Under the pieces are notes generated by a model, which saw only the letters and a program-made list of their open reading frames with translations, searched no databases and was not told the DNA's origin. Position numbers and translations under genes: made by a program. A stretch of DNA of 5,874 nt from a bacterium (GTDB lineage: Bacteria; Desulfobacterota; DSWW01), in contig JAUWSZ010000195.1 of the NCBI GenBank assembly GCA_030609865.1, positions 1 to 5,874 of the forward strand, read 5' to 3'. The stretch's first letter is position 1; every line of letters begins with the position of its first letter. Of this stretch, positions 1 to 5,874 are shown piece by piece.

Positions 1-552
1 GCATCCAGGACTCTGGCCAAAGCTAGTCCCCTTTGTAGCATAAAGACCGGCCGTGAATCCCGAGACGGGATACTCCACCCGTATGCCTTTCGTGGCGCAG
101 GACGAACCAGAGTCGTTGTCTATACAGACCTTGATCCCATAGAACGACCTGTCCTGGCCGGAAGAATCCCCACCGATCGTTACCTGCCCCGTAATCGTGT
201 CTTCCACCGGATCCCACCAGGTTCCTTCATCCACATCCCATGATTCCTGGGACGCCCCGTCGATTTGCCGATGCAGAGTCACCTCCAGCGTCTCCCGATC
301 CACAGGCAGGGGCGCACCGGCGCACGGGCTCGAGGCCACCGGAAAGTCCACTTCCACATCGATCACGATCGCGGGAACAATCGGATTCGATGTCCTGGTG
401 TAGCGGGGAGTGCCCTCCGGAGACACGAATTGGATCACAGGCTCCCCCGCGGCTTGGGCGTCCACAGGCGCCCAGGGCAGGGCGTGGCTGACGATCAGGA
501 ACCCGAGAGCAAGAAGGCCAATCATCAGTACGGAGTAGTTTTTTGCCCGCAT
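1..552 (-). CDS. Secreted protein of unknown function, 3' end outside the window
   Basis: I do not recognise the family. The frame opens with ATG at 550-552 and stays open for 184 codons to the window edge, so the C-terminus is missing. The start is supported by a strong Shine-Dalgarno GGAGG (560-564) seven bases upstream and a promoter just before it. Residues 1-34 form a Sec signal peptide: a basic start (MRAKNYS), a hydrophobic core at about 8-27, and an Ala-rich cleavage region (VDAQAAGEP), with no lipobox cysteine. The rest is acidic, rich in Val, Thr, Gly, Asp and Trp, with alternating hydrophobic stretches (AIVIDVEVDF, ETLEVTLHRQ, GQVTIGG, FYGIKVCIDND) that look like a beta-sandwich, perhaps Ig-like. 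Cysteines at 77, 143, 152 and 184 could form disulfides after export. It lies after the glp cluster on the same strand but has its own promoter, so a functional link is not implied. Confidence 0.8.
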   Translation of the reverse strand, partial: MRAKNYSVLMIGLLALGFLIVSHALPWAPVDAQAAGEPVIQFVSPEGTPRYTRTSNPIVPAIVIDVEVDFPVASSPCAGAPLPVDRETLEVTLHRQIDGASQESWDVDEGTWWDPVEDTITGQVTIGGDSSGQDRSFYGIKVCIDNDSGSSCATKGIRVEYPVSGFTAGLYATKGTSFGQSPGC

Positions 553-599
553 ACGTTTCCCTCCTTCTTAAGTGGTGTGTGTGTTTTTCTGTATCTAAT

Positions 600-629
600 T
601 ATATAAGATTAATGAGAATGTCCTGTCAA
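600..629 (-). promoter_or_regulatory. Sigma-70-type promoter for the secreted-protein gene
   Basis: On the minus strand a perfect -35 hexamer TTGACA lies at 624-629. It is followed after 17 bases by TTATAT (601-606) or after 18 by TATATA (600-605); a TATAAT at 598-603 would need a 20-base spacer. The surrounding 600-660 stretch is sharply AT-rich against the GC-rich genes. It would start transcription near 590-593, giving a leader of about 40 bases with an ACACAC run before the GGAGG ribosome site. It is placed to drive only the gene that starts at 552. No start-site data, so the call is by consensus only. Confidence 0.65.
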
Positions 630-638
630 CAAGAAGAT

Positions 639-659
639 TGTGTTTTATATTTTATCACA
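639..659. promoter_or_regulatory. Possible operator: TGTG-N13-CACA inverted repeat upstream of the promoter
   Basis: On the minus strand TGTGA and ACACA are separated by eleven A/T bases, giving outer TGTG/CACA arms with a 13-base AT-only centre. The site ends about nine bases upstream of the -35 hexamer, a usual place for an activator. The arm sequence recalls CRP/FNR-type half sites, but the spacing is five bases too long for a normal TGTGA-N6-TCACA site, and four-base arms in AT-rich DNA arise by chance. No hairpin with a T-tract is present, so I see no terminator for the upstream Fe-S gene here. Confidence 0.2.
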
Positions 660-679
660 TCGATGACAAACGTAGAACA

Positions 680-1948
680 TCATTTCGTGACGATGGCGTT
701 GGCGAGCAGTTTCCAGAGGTGCACAGGCTTCCAGGGCCTCTTGTAGTCCCTGGCCAGGTTGTCCAGGGCGTCGTAACAGTTCACACAGGGGGTGCAGACC
801 CGATCCGCTTCGGTCCGGTCGATCTGATCGACTTTGACCTTGCCGTAGTGCATGCGGGCATTCTTGAACCCGGCGATCAGGGCCCCGCCCCCGCCGCTGC
901 AACAGTAGTTGGCTTCCCGGTTCGGGGTCATCTCCACCACGTCGTTGCAGACACGGTTCAACACGAATCGTGCATCCTCGGCGATGGAGGCGAAGCCTGC
1001 CATCGAGGCCTTGCGCACGGCATTGCACGGGTCGTGCAGCGTGATGCGCTGGGGATTGCGTGACGGATCGAGTTCCAGGCGGCCTTCACGGATCCACCGG
1101 GCATAGAGTTCGACCACATGGAAGACCTCGAACCGAGGCTCGATGCCGAATCTCTCGTATCCCGCCATCGTGGCGTAGTACCCATGGCCGCATTCGGTGT
1201 AGGCCACCTTCCTGCAGCCGAGCTGCTCCACCTTTTCCACCTGTCGGCGGAGCGTCTCCTCCCAGGTCTCTTCGTCGTCCGTGAACATCGCGTAGTTCGT
1301 GCCCTCCCACCACTTCTCCGCAAGGGTCCAGTCGACACCGGCGGCGTGGAAGATCTTGAAGATATCCTGCAAATCGGCCGGATAGTACATGGGGAGCTTG
1401 GAGTTGATCGTGGCGAAGTACTCTGCACCCTGCTTTTCAACGGGCACTTCGAGGTCTGTGATCTCCTCGCGGAGTTCGTCGCCCATCCACTCCACCGTCT
1501 CCAGCCAGTCGTTCACCTCGAGCCCCATGTTGTTCGACACCGTACGATGCAGGTCCGCGGTCTTCTGGATCTGGCCCGGAGACAGGTCGCGAGGCACCAG
1601 GCCCCGGGCCCGGGTAATCAGGGTCGCAAGGTCGACGCCTGCCGGACAGGTGTAGTTGCACCGGCCACATTCGGTGCACTGCCAGATCTAGTCCATCTCC
1701 ACGATCAGGTCGCCCAAACCGTTCTGGATCAATCGGACCAGGCGCCTCGGGTCCAGCCGCTCGTCGCTCCAGTCCGAAACAGGGCATCCGACCACACAGG
1801 CGCCGCAAGACAAGCAGCGGTCTCCCCCGGTCTCCAGGACGAGCCTTCGGAGAACCTAACGAGCATGCTGCTTGGCCTTCCCACGAAGAATCCCCCTGGT
1901 GGGTCGACTCATAAGTTCTGTCCCAATTTCTGGCAATTCATCTGCCAT
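680..1948 (-). CDS. GlpC/HdrD-like Fe-S electron-transfer subunit, interrupted by two in-frame TAG codons
   Basis: Probable third subunit of the glycerol-3-phosphate dehydrogenase complex, taking electrons from GlpAB to a quinone or Hdr-like carrier. From ATG 1948 to TGA 680 the frame has 422 codons plus stop, close to E. coli GlpC, with TAG at codons 31 and 87. Residues 45-56 (CLSCGACVVGCP) and 91-102 (CTECGRCNYTCP) are two CxxCxxCxxxCP [4Fe-4S] motifs. The second half is a CCG (cysteine-rich) module with C308, C349-C350 (YCCSGGGG) and C385/C388/C391 (CTPCVNC), as for a non-cubane [4Fe-4S]. The first CCG module lacks the double cysteine and reads WWEGTNYAMF instead, as I recall for DsrK/HmeD-type proteins. 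No membrane helix. The start is uncertain: ATG 1948 lies 26 bases after the glpB stop with poor SD; ATG 1912 (weak GGGA) or GTG 1978 overlapping the glpB stop are alternatives. Without TAG readthrough, only GTG 1597 (305 residues, no ferredoxin domain) remains. Could be a pseudogene. Confidence 0.75.
1688..1690 (-). other. In-frame TAG codon 87 of the Fe-S subunit gene
   Basis: Codons read GTG GAG ATG GAC TAG ATC TGG CAG TGC, directly before the second ferredoxin motif CTECGRC. Frame distance to ATG 1948 is 258 bases and to GTG 1597 is 93 bases, both multiples of three. Nine bases downstream TGCACCG (1672-1678) and CGGTGCA (1657-1663) form a perfect seven-base stem with an eight-base loop. 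The residue is next to, not in, the cluster-binding motif (position before IWQC), where related proteins tolerate varied residues. Confidence 0.85.
1856..1858 (-). other. In-frame TAG codon 31 of the Fe-S subunit gene
   Basis: Minus-strand codons read CAT GCT CGT TAG GTT CTC CGA AGG, with the ferredoxin motif CLSCGAC starting 14 codons later in the same frame. It lies 90 bases (30 codons) after ATG 1948, so the frame is exact. The TAG's last base and the next seven (GGTTCTCC, 1849-1856) can pair with GGAGACC at 1829-1835 with one bulged T and a 13-base loop. It may be a nonsense mutation, a decoded UAG, or a sequence error. Confidence 0.85.
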
Positions 1949-1974
1949 CGCTGTTTGACAATAGGTATTAGCAA

Positions 1975-3294
1975 TCACGGACACAATTTTTTCGACACGG
2001 TACTGATAATACCTTCCTCGCCGTGTGCAATGACGGACTCGACCGCGGCATAACCCGTGGCCACAGAAATGCCGGCACCCGATTTCTCCCGTACCCAGTC
2101 ATGGCACGCCAGTACGGCGCCCGCCACGAAGACATTCTCATAGACGGGTCGTCCGTCCGGGCCGACGGGCCGCAAGGATGAGTCCACCTTCACACCCACC
2201 CGGTTTATGGGATGGCCCGGAGCCCCGAGGAAGCTCGCCATGTGCCAGTTGTCCCGGGAAGAAGGCGCCTCCACCCGGAGGCCGAGCAAGGTTTCCCGCA
2301 CGCCCTGCTGGTTTGCCTCGAGGCCGCCGCCGAAGAATCTGCCGGTGGCGACAACCACGTACCTGGCAAGGATCTGCTCCTCCCGGCTCTTCCCGGCACG
2401 GCAGGCGATCGTACTGTTTCCGTCCCGGCTCTCGAGCTTGCTTATGGGGGCTCCCTGCCGGTAGTCCACCCCGGCCGCCAGCAGGTCGCGTTTCAGAAAA
2501 TCCGCCAGGCGCATCCCGGGCAGGGAGGGGGAAAGCAGGGGGATTTCGAATACCTCCACGCCCAGTCTCTCCTCCAGATCCCGGCAGATACCGGCCACGC
2601 GATCGTAGCCGAGGACGGCGGGCAACCCGAGAAACCTGCTTTGTCCCAGCAGGGGCTTCACAGCCCCTGCGAAACGGTCACGGAACTCGGGCCGTTCAAA
2701 CTCGGAGGCAAGCTGCGTGACCGTGAGCCGCCGATTGCCGTCGAGCAGGATCGTGCGATCGAGCCGTGCCGCCTTCAGTCCACTCCACCGATCCTGAAGA
2801 TTGCAGACCACCTGCTCCGGCGAGAAGTCGGGCAAGCCCTCGAACCCGAGGATGAGGGTAGGCCTGCGCTGGCTCCAGGCAAGCCTGTTGTTCTTCATGC
2901 TCCCCGACACGGCGTAGGTCGGCTTGACCGTCCCCGCCCCGGTCACGATCGCCATGTTTTCCTCTTCCCTCCGGTAGTAGGCCAGCGGACTCGCCTCCAG
3001 GTAGGAAAGGAAATCCTCGATGGCGGCCCTGACTCTTCGGAGGCCAACGCGACCGTAAGGATGATCGGGTTCTGTTTCAATCAGCTCGGACAAGGCCTCC
3101 CAGGGCCGGACCCGGTACCGCTTCGTCTCGGTAGGGTAGACGGCGAGGAGGTCGAGCGCCCCCGAGGTGAAGGGGAGACTGCCCGGGGTCTGGGCGACCA
3201 CGACGGTCTTGAGGCCGGCCCGCTGCGCCCGCCACGCCGCCACGAGCCCGGTAAGGCCGCCGCCCACGATCAACAAGTCGTATTCGGTCTTCAT
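1975..3294 (-). CDS. glpB: Anaerobic glycerol-3-phosphate dehydrogenase subunit B (flavoprotein)
   Basis: Second flavoprotein subunit of the anaerobic sn-glycerol-3-phosphate dehydrogenase, which passes electrons from GlpA to the Fe-S subunit. It has 439 residues, against about 419 in E. coli. The N-terminus is a Rossmann FAD-binding fold: YDLLIVGGGLTGLVAAWRAQ, with the GxGxxG loop at 11-16. It is followed by the GlpB hallmark PFTSGALDLLAVYP (41-54). A second FAD-contact stretch, ILARYVVVATGRFFGGG, lies in the C-terminal half, and near the C-terminus VFVAGAVLACHDWVREKSGAG aligns with the family's conserved GAVLGG...REGCGSG region. ATG 3294 is three bases past the glpA stop, so translation is probably coupled; only a weak GGA lies about 12 bases upstream. 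It ends in TGA 26 bases before the presumed start of the Fe-S gene. Confidence 0.9.
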   Translation of the reverse strand: MKTEYDLLIVGGGLTGLVAAWRAQRAGLKTVVVAQTPGSLPFTSGALDLLAVYPTETKRYRVRPWEALSELIETEPDHPYGRVGLRRVRAAIEDFLSYLEASPLAYYRREEENMAIVTGAGTVKPTYAVSGSMKNNRLAWSQRRPTLILGFEGLPDFSPEQVVCNLQDRWSGLKAARLDRTILLDGNRRLTVTQLASEFERPEFRDRFAGAVKPLLGQSRFLGLPAVLGYDRVAGICRDLEERLGVEVFEIPLLSPSLPGMRLADFLKRDLLAAGVDYRQGAPISKLESRDGNSTIACRAGKSREEQILARYVVVATGRFFGGGLEANQQGVRETLLGLRVEAPSSRDNWHMASFLGAPGHPINRVGVKVDSSLRPVGPDGRPVYENVFVAGAVLACHDWVREKSGAGISVATGYAAVESVIAHGEEGIISTVSKKLCP

Positions 3295-3297
3295 GAC

Positions 3298-4848
3298 TCA
3301 CAGGTTTCCGTCGATGTTCAGGCTGCCGCAGTAGATCGCCTCGAGAAGCTGTTCCTGGCGAAGCTCTTCTCCCCAGAGCATCGGCTTGATCCCGTTCCAG
3401 CGCTTCTCCAGAAAATCGGCAAGCATCTCATTCCCTTGCTTGTTCGAGACGAAGCCCCTCTCGTACAGATAGCCGATCGTACTGTACCCGCAGAACCCGC
3501 CCTGACAAGAGCCCATGCCGAGACGGGAGCGAAGCCGAATCGCGTTTGGGTCTATGGGGTGTCCGTTTCTCATGAGTTCCGTGACGATATCCTCGACCTG
3601 CTGCCGTCCCACCATCTCGCATTCGCAGAGGACTTCCCCGTCCGGTGGGGGGACCCGCAGACGCTCGAGCCTCTGCCCGGTGTCCAGGGTTTGCCCCTGT
3701 TCACTCCCGGGAAGCGGAATCTCGGCTGTCCGGCAAGATTCGCCCACCCCGAGCCGCCGGCAGACCAGGTCGACCGCCCGCTCCGCCATCAGGCGATAGG
3801 TGGTGAGCTTTCCCCCTGCGATGCTCACCAGGTTCTCGATGCCGTCCTTCTCGTGGTCGAACACGGTAAAGGTCCTGGTGATCTCCCTGTCCGGCTCCTT
3901 CGGGTCGGCCAGAACCAGGGGACGGACGCCCGCGTAGACCCGGATGAACCGGGCCGTCTCGAGTGCAGGCACCATCTTGGACGCCTCCGCGACGAGGCGG
4001 TCCACCTCGGATGCGCTCGTCCTCAGGTGATCCAGGTTCTCCACGCGGGTCGAGTTGGTGCCGGTGATCGTTACCGTCTCCCCGGGTACTACGATGTCCC
4101 CATCGGAAGGGGGCCTCAGCCGGTTGATGACCCGGTTGACCAATCGGGAGTTCGTGATCAGCAGGCTGCCCTGGGAGTACGCGATGCGCAGGTCGGCTCC
4201 GGCGAGGGCGGCGATCTGATCGACCCAGGGGCCTGCCGCACTGACGACCTGGTCGGCAAAGACTTGAACGGTCTCTCCCGTCTTTGCCTGGATCGCCTCG
4301 ACCCGGGTGATTCTCTTCCGATCGCGTTGCATGGAGGTCACTTGGGTGTAGAAGAAAACGCGCGCTCCGAGACGCTGGGCAGCGCCGAGATTGGCCTCTG
4401 TCGTCAAGAAGGGATTGATGGATGCGTCCGGCACACGGATCGCGGCCTTGATGCGCGGTTGGAGAGAGGGCTCCTCCTCAAGGATTTCTTTCAAGTCCGC
4501 TTCTTCGGCAGGGAGCCCGATTCCGGCCGCGGAAGACATGAAATCGGCAATGAACTCGTCTTTGTCCTCCTCCAGGGCAACGAACAACCCCCCGGTGTCC
4601 TCCACACAGCCCGAAGCAATCCGCTTGAGCACCGCGTTTTCCCGGGCGCATTCCCGCGCAGAGGCAGGATCGGTGACAACGTATCGCCCGCCGCTGTGGA
4701 GCAAGCCGTGATTCGCACCCGAGGCGCCTGCGTTCAGGTCCCTTCGTTCGAGGAGCACCGCCTGAATGCCCCGCAGTGCCAGATCCCGGAGAACGCCCGC
4801 CCCTGTAAGCCCCCCGCCAATGACCAGAACCTGTGTCTCGATCCTCAT
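3298..4848 (-). CDS. glpA: Anaerobic glycerol-3-phosphate dehydrogenase subunit A with BFD-like [2Fe-2S] domain
   Basis: Catalytic subunit: oxidises sn-glycerol-3-phosphate to dihydroxyacetone phosphate on FAD. It has 516 residues (E. coli GlpA 542). FAD Rossmann motif VLVIGGGLTGAGVLRDLALRG (8-27 region), then the GlpA/GlpD hallmark LLHSGGRYVVTDPASARE (49-66), SAAGPWVDQIA (203-213), and the substrate-site signature IAGGKLTTYRLM (343-354). From about residue 405 a BFD-like [2Fe-2S] domain follows, with cysteines C408, C410, C448 and C453 (LCECEM ... GSCQGGFCG); this domain separates GlpA from the aerobic GlpD. No membrane segment, so a peripheral or soluble subunit. First gene of the glpA-glpB-Fe-S cluster. 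ATG 4848 is chosen because it begins the FAD motif at the usual distance; the SD is poor (GAGG only two bases away, GGA further up). No clear promoter could be assigned. Confidence 0.95.
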   Translation of the reverse strand: MRIETQVLVIGGGLTGAGVLRDLALRGIQAVLLERRDLNAGASGANHGLLHSGGRYVVTDPASARECARENAVLKRIASGCVEDTGGLFVALEEDKDEFIADFMSSAAGIGLPAEEADLKEILEEEPSLQPRIKAAIRVPDASINPFLTTEANLGAAQRLGARVFFYTQVTSMQRDRKRITRVEAIQAKTGETVQVFADQVVSAAGPWVDQIAALAGADLRIAYSQGSLLITNSRLVNRVINRLRPPSDGDIVVPGETVTITGTNSTRVENLDHLRTSASEVDRLVAEASKMVPALETARFIRVYAGVRPLVLADPKEPDREITRTFTVFDHEKDGIENLVSIAGGKLTTYRLMAERAVDLVCRRLGVGESCRTAEIPLPGSEQGQTLDTGQRLERLRVPPPDGEVLCECEMVGRQQVEDIVTELMRNGHPIDPNAIRLRSRLGMGSCQGGFCGYSTIGYLYERGFVSNKQGNEMLADFLEKRWNGIKPMLWGEELRQEQLLEAIYCGSLNIDGNL

Positions 4849-4889
4849 GGCCTCAAATCCCTGTTTGCGTCTATCTCGTCCTCGTTCTT

Positions 4890-5012
4890 GGCTGTCAGCC
4901 GTTAGCTTTTAGCTGTTAGCTCCCCACACCGTTGCCCCGCGTTCGTGCCCGTGCCCGTGTCCGAGCGGTGGGGCGGGGTGGGCTAAAAGCTAAAGGCTAA
5001 CAGCTAATGGCC
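4890..5012. repeat. Inverted arrays of degenerate heptamers (GCTAANN) around a GC-rich centre
   Basis: The 215-bp gap between the hydrolase gene and glpA holds two 31-base arms, 4890-4920 and 4982-5012, that are inverted copies matching at about 25 of 31 positions. Each arm is a run of degenerate heptamers: on the plus strand the right arm reads GCTAAAA, GCTAAAG, GCTAACA, GCTAATG, GCC; on the minus strand the left arm reads GCTAACA, GCTAAAA, GCTAACG, GCTGACA, GCC. The 61-base centre is rich in C on the left (CCCCACACCG) and G on the right (CGGTGGGGCGGGG), so the hairpin could extend inward. It lacks a T-tract, so it is not a normal intrinsic terminator. It could be a REP/MITE-like dispersed element, a structured transcript end, or a protein-binding site. 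It carries no gene. Confidence 0.75.
4944..4961 (+). repeat. Short tandem hexamer CGTGCC x3 in the loop of the inverted repeat
   Basis: Two exact CGTGCC units (4944-4949, 4950-4955) and a third with one change, CGTGTC (4956-4961), lie at the centre of the inverted heptamer element. With only three units this may be slippage-prone DNA with no function. Confidence 0.6.
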
Positions 5013-5063
5013 CATCGCCGCTAATTCTCTCAAAACGAATCGCATCTCGAGCTGATACCCCAC

Positions 5064-5874
5064 TTACAGTACATACGTCGCCCCGGCCTTGAGAATCTCC
5101 ACTTCCGCATCCACTTCCTGGGAGATGCGACGGAGGGCGTGGTCGCAGGTGTCGTGGGCCGAGAGGAGGAGTCGTTGCGGTTTCTCTTTCCGGATCGCCT
5201 GGATGGTGCTCGTCAGGTCCGCGTCGGTCACCCGCTCCCACCAGGGCTTGCCGGTACCGACGATCATCTGGAGCTGGAACCCACCGTAGTTGCCCCGCCC
5301 CGTTGTGACCGGAAAGTGCAGCCCGCCGCCGATCGCGTAGATGGGCTCATCGGACAGGTGCCGCACCATCCGGATGACCACCTCGATCGTCGGATGCCCG
5401 CACCCCGTGAGGACAAACAGGCCTTTGCCCTTCACGTGAGCCACCAGGGCCTGTTCCTCGGTCAGGCCGAGGAAATAAAGGGCCCTGGCCAAGGGGCCCG
5501 TCGATCCAATACCCCCCTCCAGCATCCGGGGCGCGGCTGTAATCTGCACATCAAAGCCTTCCGCTCGAGCCGTGTCCGGCAAGTAGCAGGGCTTGCCTCC
5601 TGCCGCACCGAACGCCGCGGGAAGGGCCACCTGGCGGCTGCGCTGGGCCTTCAAGCCGCCCATGTGGTCCGCGTGAAGGTGGGAGATGGCGAGTGCATCC
5701 ACATCCCCCATCTTGAGACCGAGAAGGGAGGTGTTGTCTGAAAAAGTGGTGTACTGGGCGCCGAACCCGATGTCATACAGGAGGGTCCCCTGGTCGGTTC
5801 GTAAGAGGTAGGAAACACCGGCCTCGCCCGTGAATCCCTCCTCGTGCTCATACTCGCATACCACCGTGAGTTCC
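5064..5874 (-). CDS. Metallo-beta-lactamase-fold hydrolase, 5' end outside the window
   Basis: An MBL-fold metallohydrolase, nearest in layout to the COG1237 group (7,8-dihydropterin-6-methyl-4-(beta-D-ribofuranosyl)aminobenzene-5'-phosphate synthase-like); the substrate is unknown. The frame is open to the right edge. An internal GTG at 5864 could begin a 266-residue protein, but the preceding residues ELTV look like the first strand of the fold, so the true start is probably beyond 5874. Counting from that GTG: strand LLYDIGFG (28-35), the metal motif HLHADH (H62, H64, D66, H67), GCGH (H157) as the next ligand, GGGLHF (H183), and a C-terminal SAHDTCDH (H237, H242) where COG1237 members usually have HCTG. 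No signal peptide or membrane helix in the visible part. It ends in TAA 215 bases before glpA, with the inverted repeat between, so it is probably a separate transcript. Confidence 0.85.
   Translation of the reverse strand, partial: ELTVVCEYEHEEGFTGEAGVSYLLRTDQGTLLYDIGFGAQYTTFSDNTSLLGLKMGDVDALAISHLHADHMGGLKAQRSRQVALPAAFGAAGGKPCYLPDTARAEGFDVQITAAPRMLEGGIGSTGPLARALYFLGLTEEQALVAHVKGKGLFVLTGCGHPTIEVVIRMVRHLSDEPIYAIGGGLHFPVTTGRGNYGGFQLQMIVGTGKPWWERVTDADLTSTIQAIRKEKPQRLLLSAHDTCDHALRRISQEVDAEVEILKAGATYVL

Noticed and set aside
680..1597. Starting the Fe-S gene at GTG 1597 as a complete 305-residue protein
   Set aside because: The same frame upstream holds two perfect ferredoxin motifs joined directly to this region, as in GlpC/HdrD proteins. 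The GTG has no ribosome site and sits mid-domain in ITRARGLVPRDL, so it is not a natural N-terminus.
1437..1808. A 123-codon minus-strand frame beside the Fe-S gene
   Set aside because: It is a one-base-shifted shadow; its translation is Arg/Pro/Gly-rich, while the neighbouring frame gives the ferredoxin motifs.
1118..2053. A 311-codon open frame on the plus strand across the Fe-S gene
   Set aside because: Antisense to the cysteine-motif frame, with no recognisable motif; it is the mirror of the conserved minus-strand coding.
680..4848. Selenocysteine (TGA) recoding in the redox genes
   Set aside because: The TGA codons in frame are at the natural ends of glpA, glpB and the Fe-S gene; the internal stops are TAG, not TGA.
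4861..4895. A possible glpA promoter: CTGACA followed by ATAGAC/GATAGA on the minus strand
   Set aside because: The -35-like hexamer is part of a heptamer repeat and the -10-like sequence is poor; not strong enough to list.
2212..4905. An 897-codon open frame on the plus strand across glpA and glpB
   Set aside because: It is antisense to two clearly recognised flavoprotein genes, its translation is low-complexity Pro/Gly/Arg/His-rich with no motif, and GC-rich codon bias often leaves such frames open. Its start lies inside glpB and it has no ribosome site that I can see.
4890..5012. The inverted repeat as an intrinsic terminator of the hydrolase gene
   Set aside because: The arms are long but imperfect, the loop is 61 bases, and no T-tract follows on either strand.

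Overview
The window is a GC-rich bacterial segment in which every gene I can support lies on the minus strand. Read in the direction of transcription (high to low coordinates), it holds the 3' part of a metallo-beta-lactamase-fold hydrolase gene (5064-5874, cut by the window edge), then a 215-bp intergenic stretch with an inverted heptamer-repeat element (4890-5012). A tight three-gene cluster for anaerobic glycerol-3-phosphate oxidation follows: glpA 3298-4848, glpB 1975-3294 and a GlpC/HdrD-like iron-sulfur subunit at 680-1948. After an AT-rich promoter region comes the 5' part of a secreted protein gene of unknown function (1-552, cut by the left edge).

The three central genes work together. 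GlpA (FAD plus a C-terminal [2Fe-2S] BFD-like domain) oxidises sn-glycerol-3-phosphate to dihydroxyacetone phosphate. GlpB (FAD) is its partner flavoprotein. The third subunit, with two [4Fe-4S] ferredoxin motifs and one canonical CCG cysteine cluster, would take the electrons on to menaquinone or a heterodisulfide-reductase-like carrier. A GlpAB pair joined to an HdrD/DsrK-type Fe-S protein, high GC, FAD/Fe-S rich content and E. coli-like -35/-10 promoter elements suggest an anaerobic bacterium, perhaps a sulfate reducer or syntroph of the Desulfobacterota. This placement is inference.

The most notable observation concerns the Fe-S subunit. Its reading frame is intact over 423 codons, including all eight ferredoxin cysteines and the CCG cysteines, but contains two in-frame TAG codons (codons 31 and 87) and no TAA, TGA or frameshift. 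A conventional caller would start at the GTG at 1597 and lose the whole ferredoxin domain. The four complete 3' ends in the window use TGA three times and TAA once, never TAG. Either the gene carries two nonsense mutations, or UAG is read as an amino acid here (pyrrolysine, known in some Desulfobacterota, or another reassignment or suppression). Both TAGs are followed closely by a potential hairpin.

The long plus-strand open frames (for example 897 codons antisense to glpAB) look like shadows of the GC-rich minus-strand genes. No tRNA, rRNA, CRISPR, transposase or prophage feature was seen.
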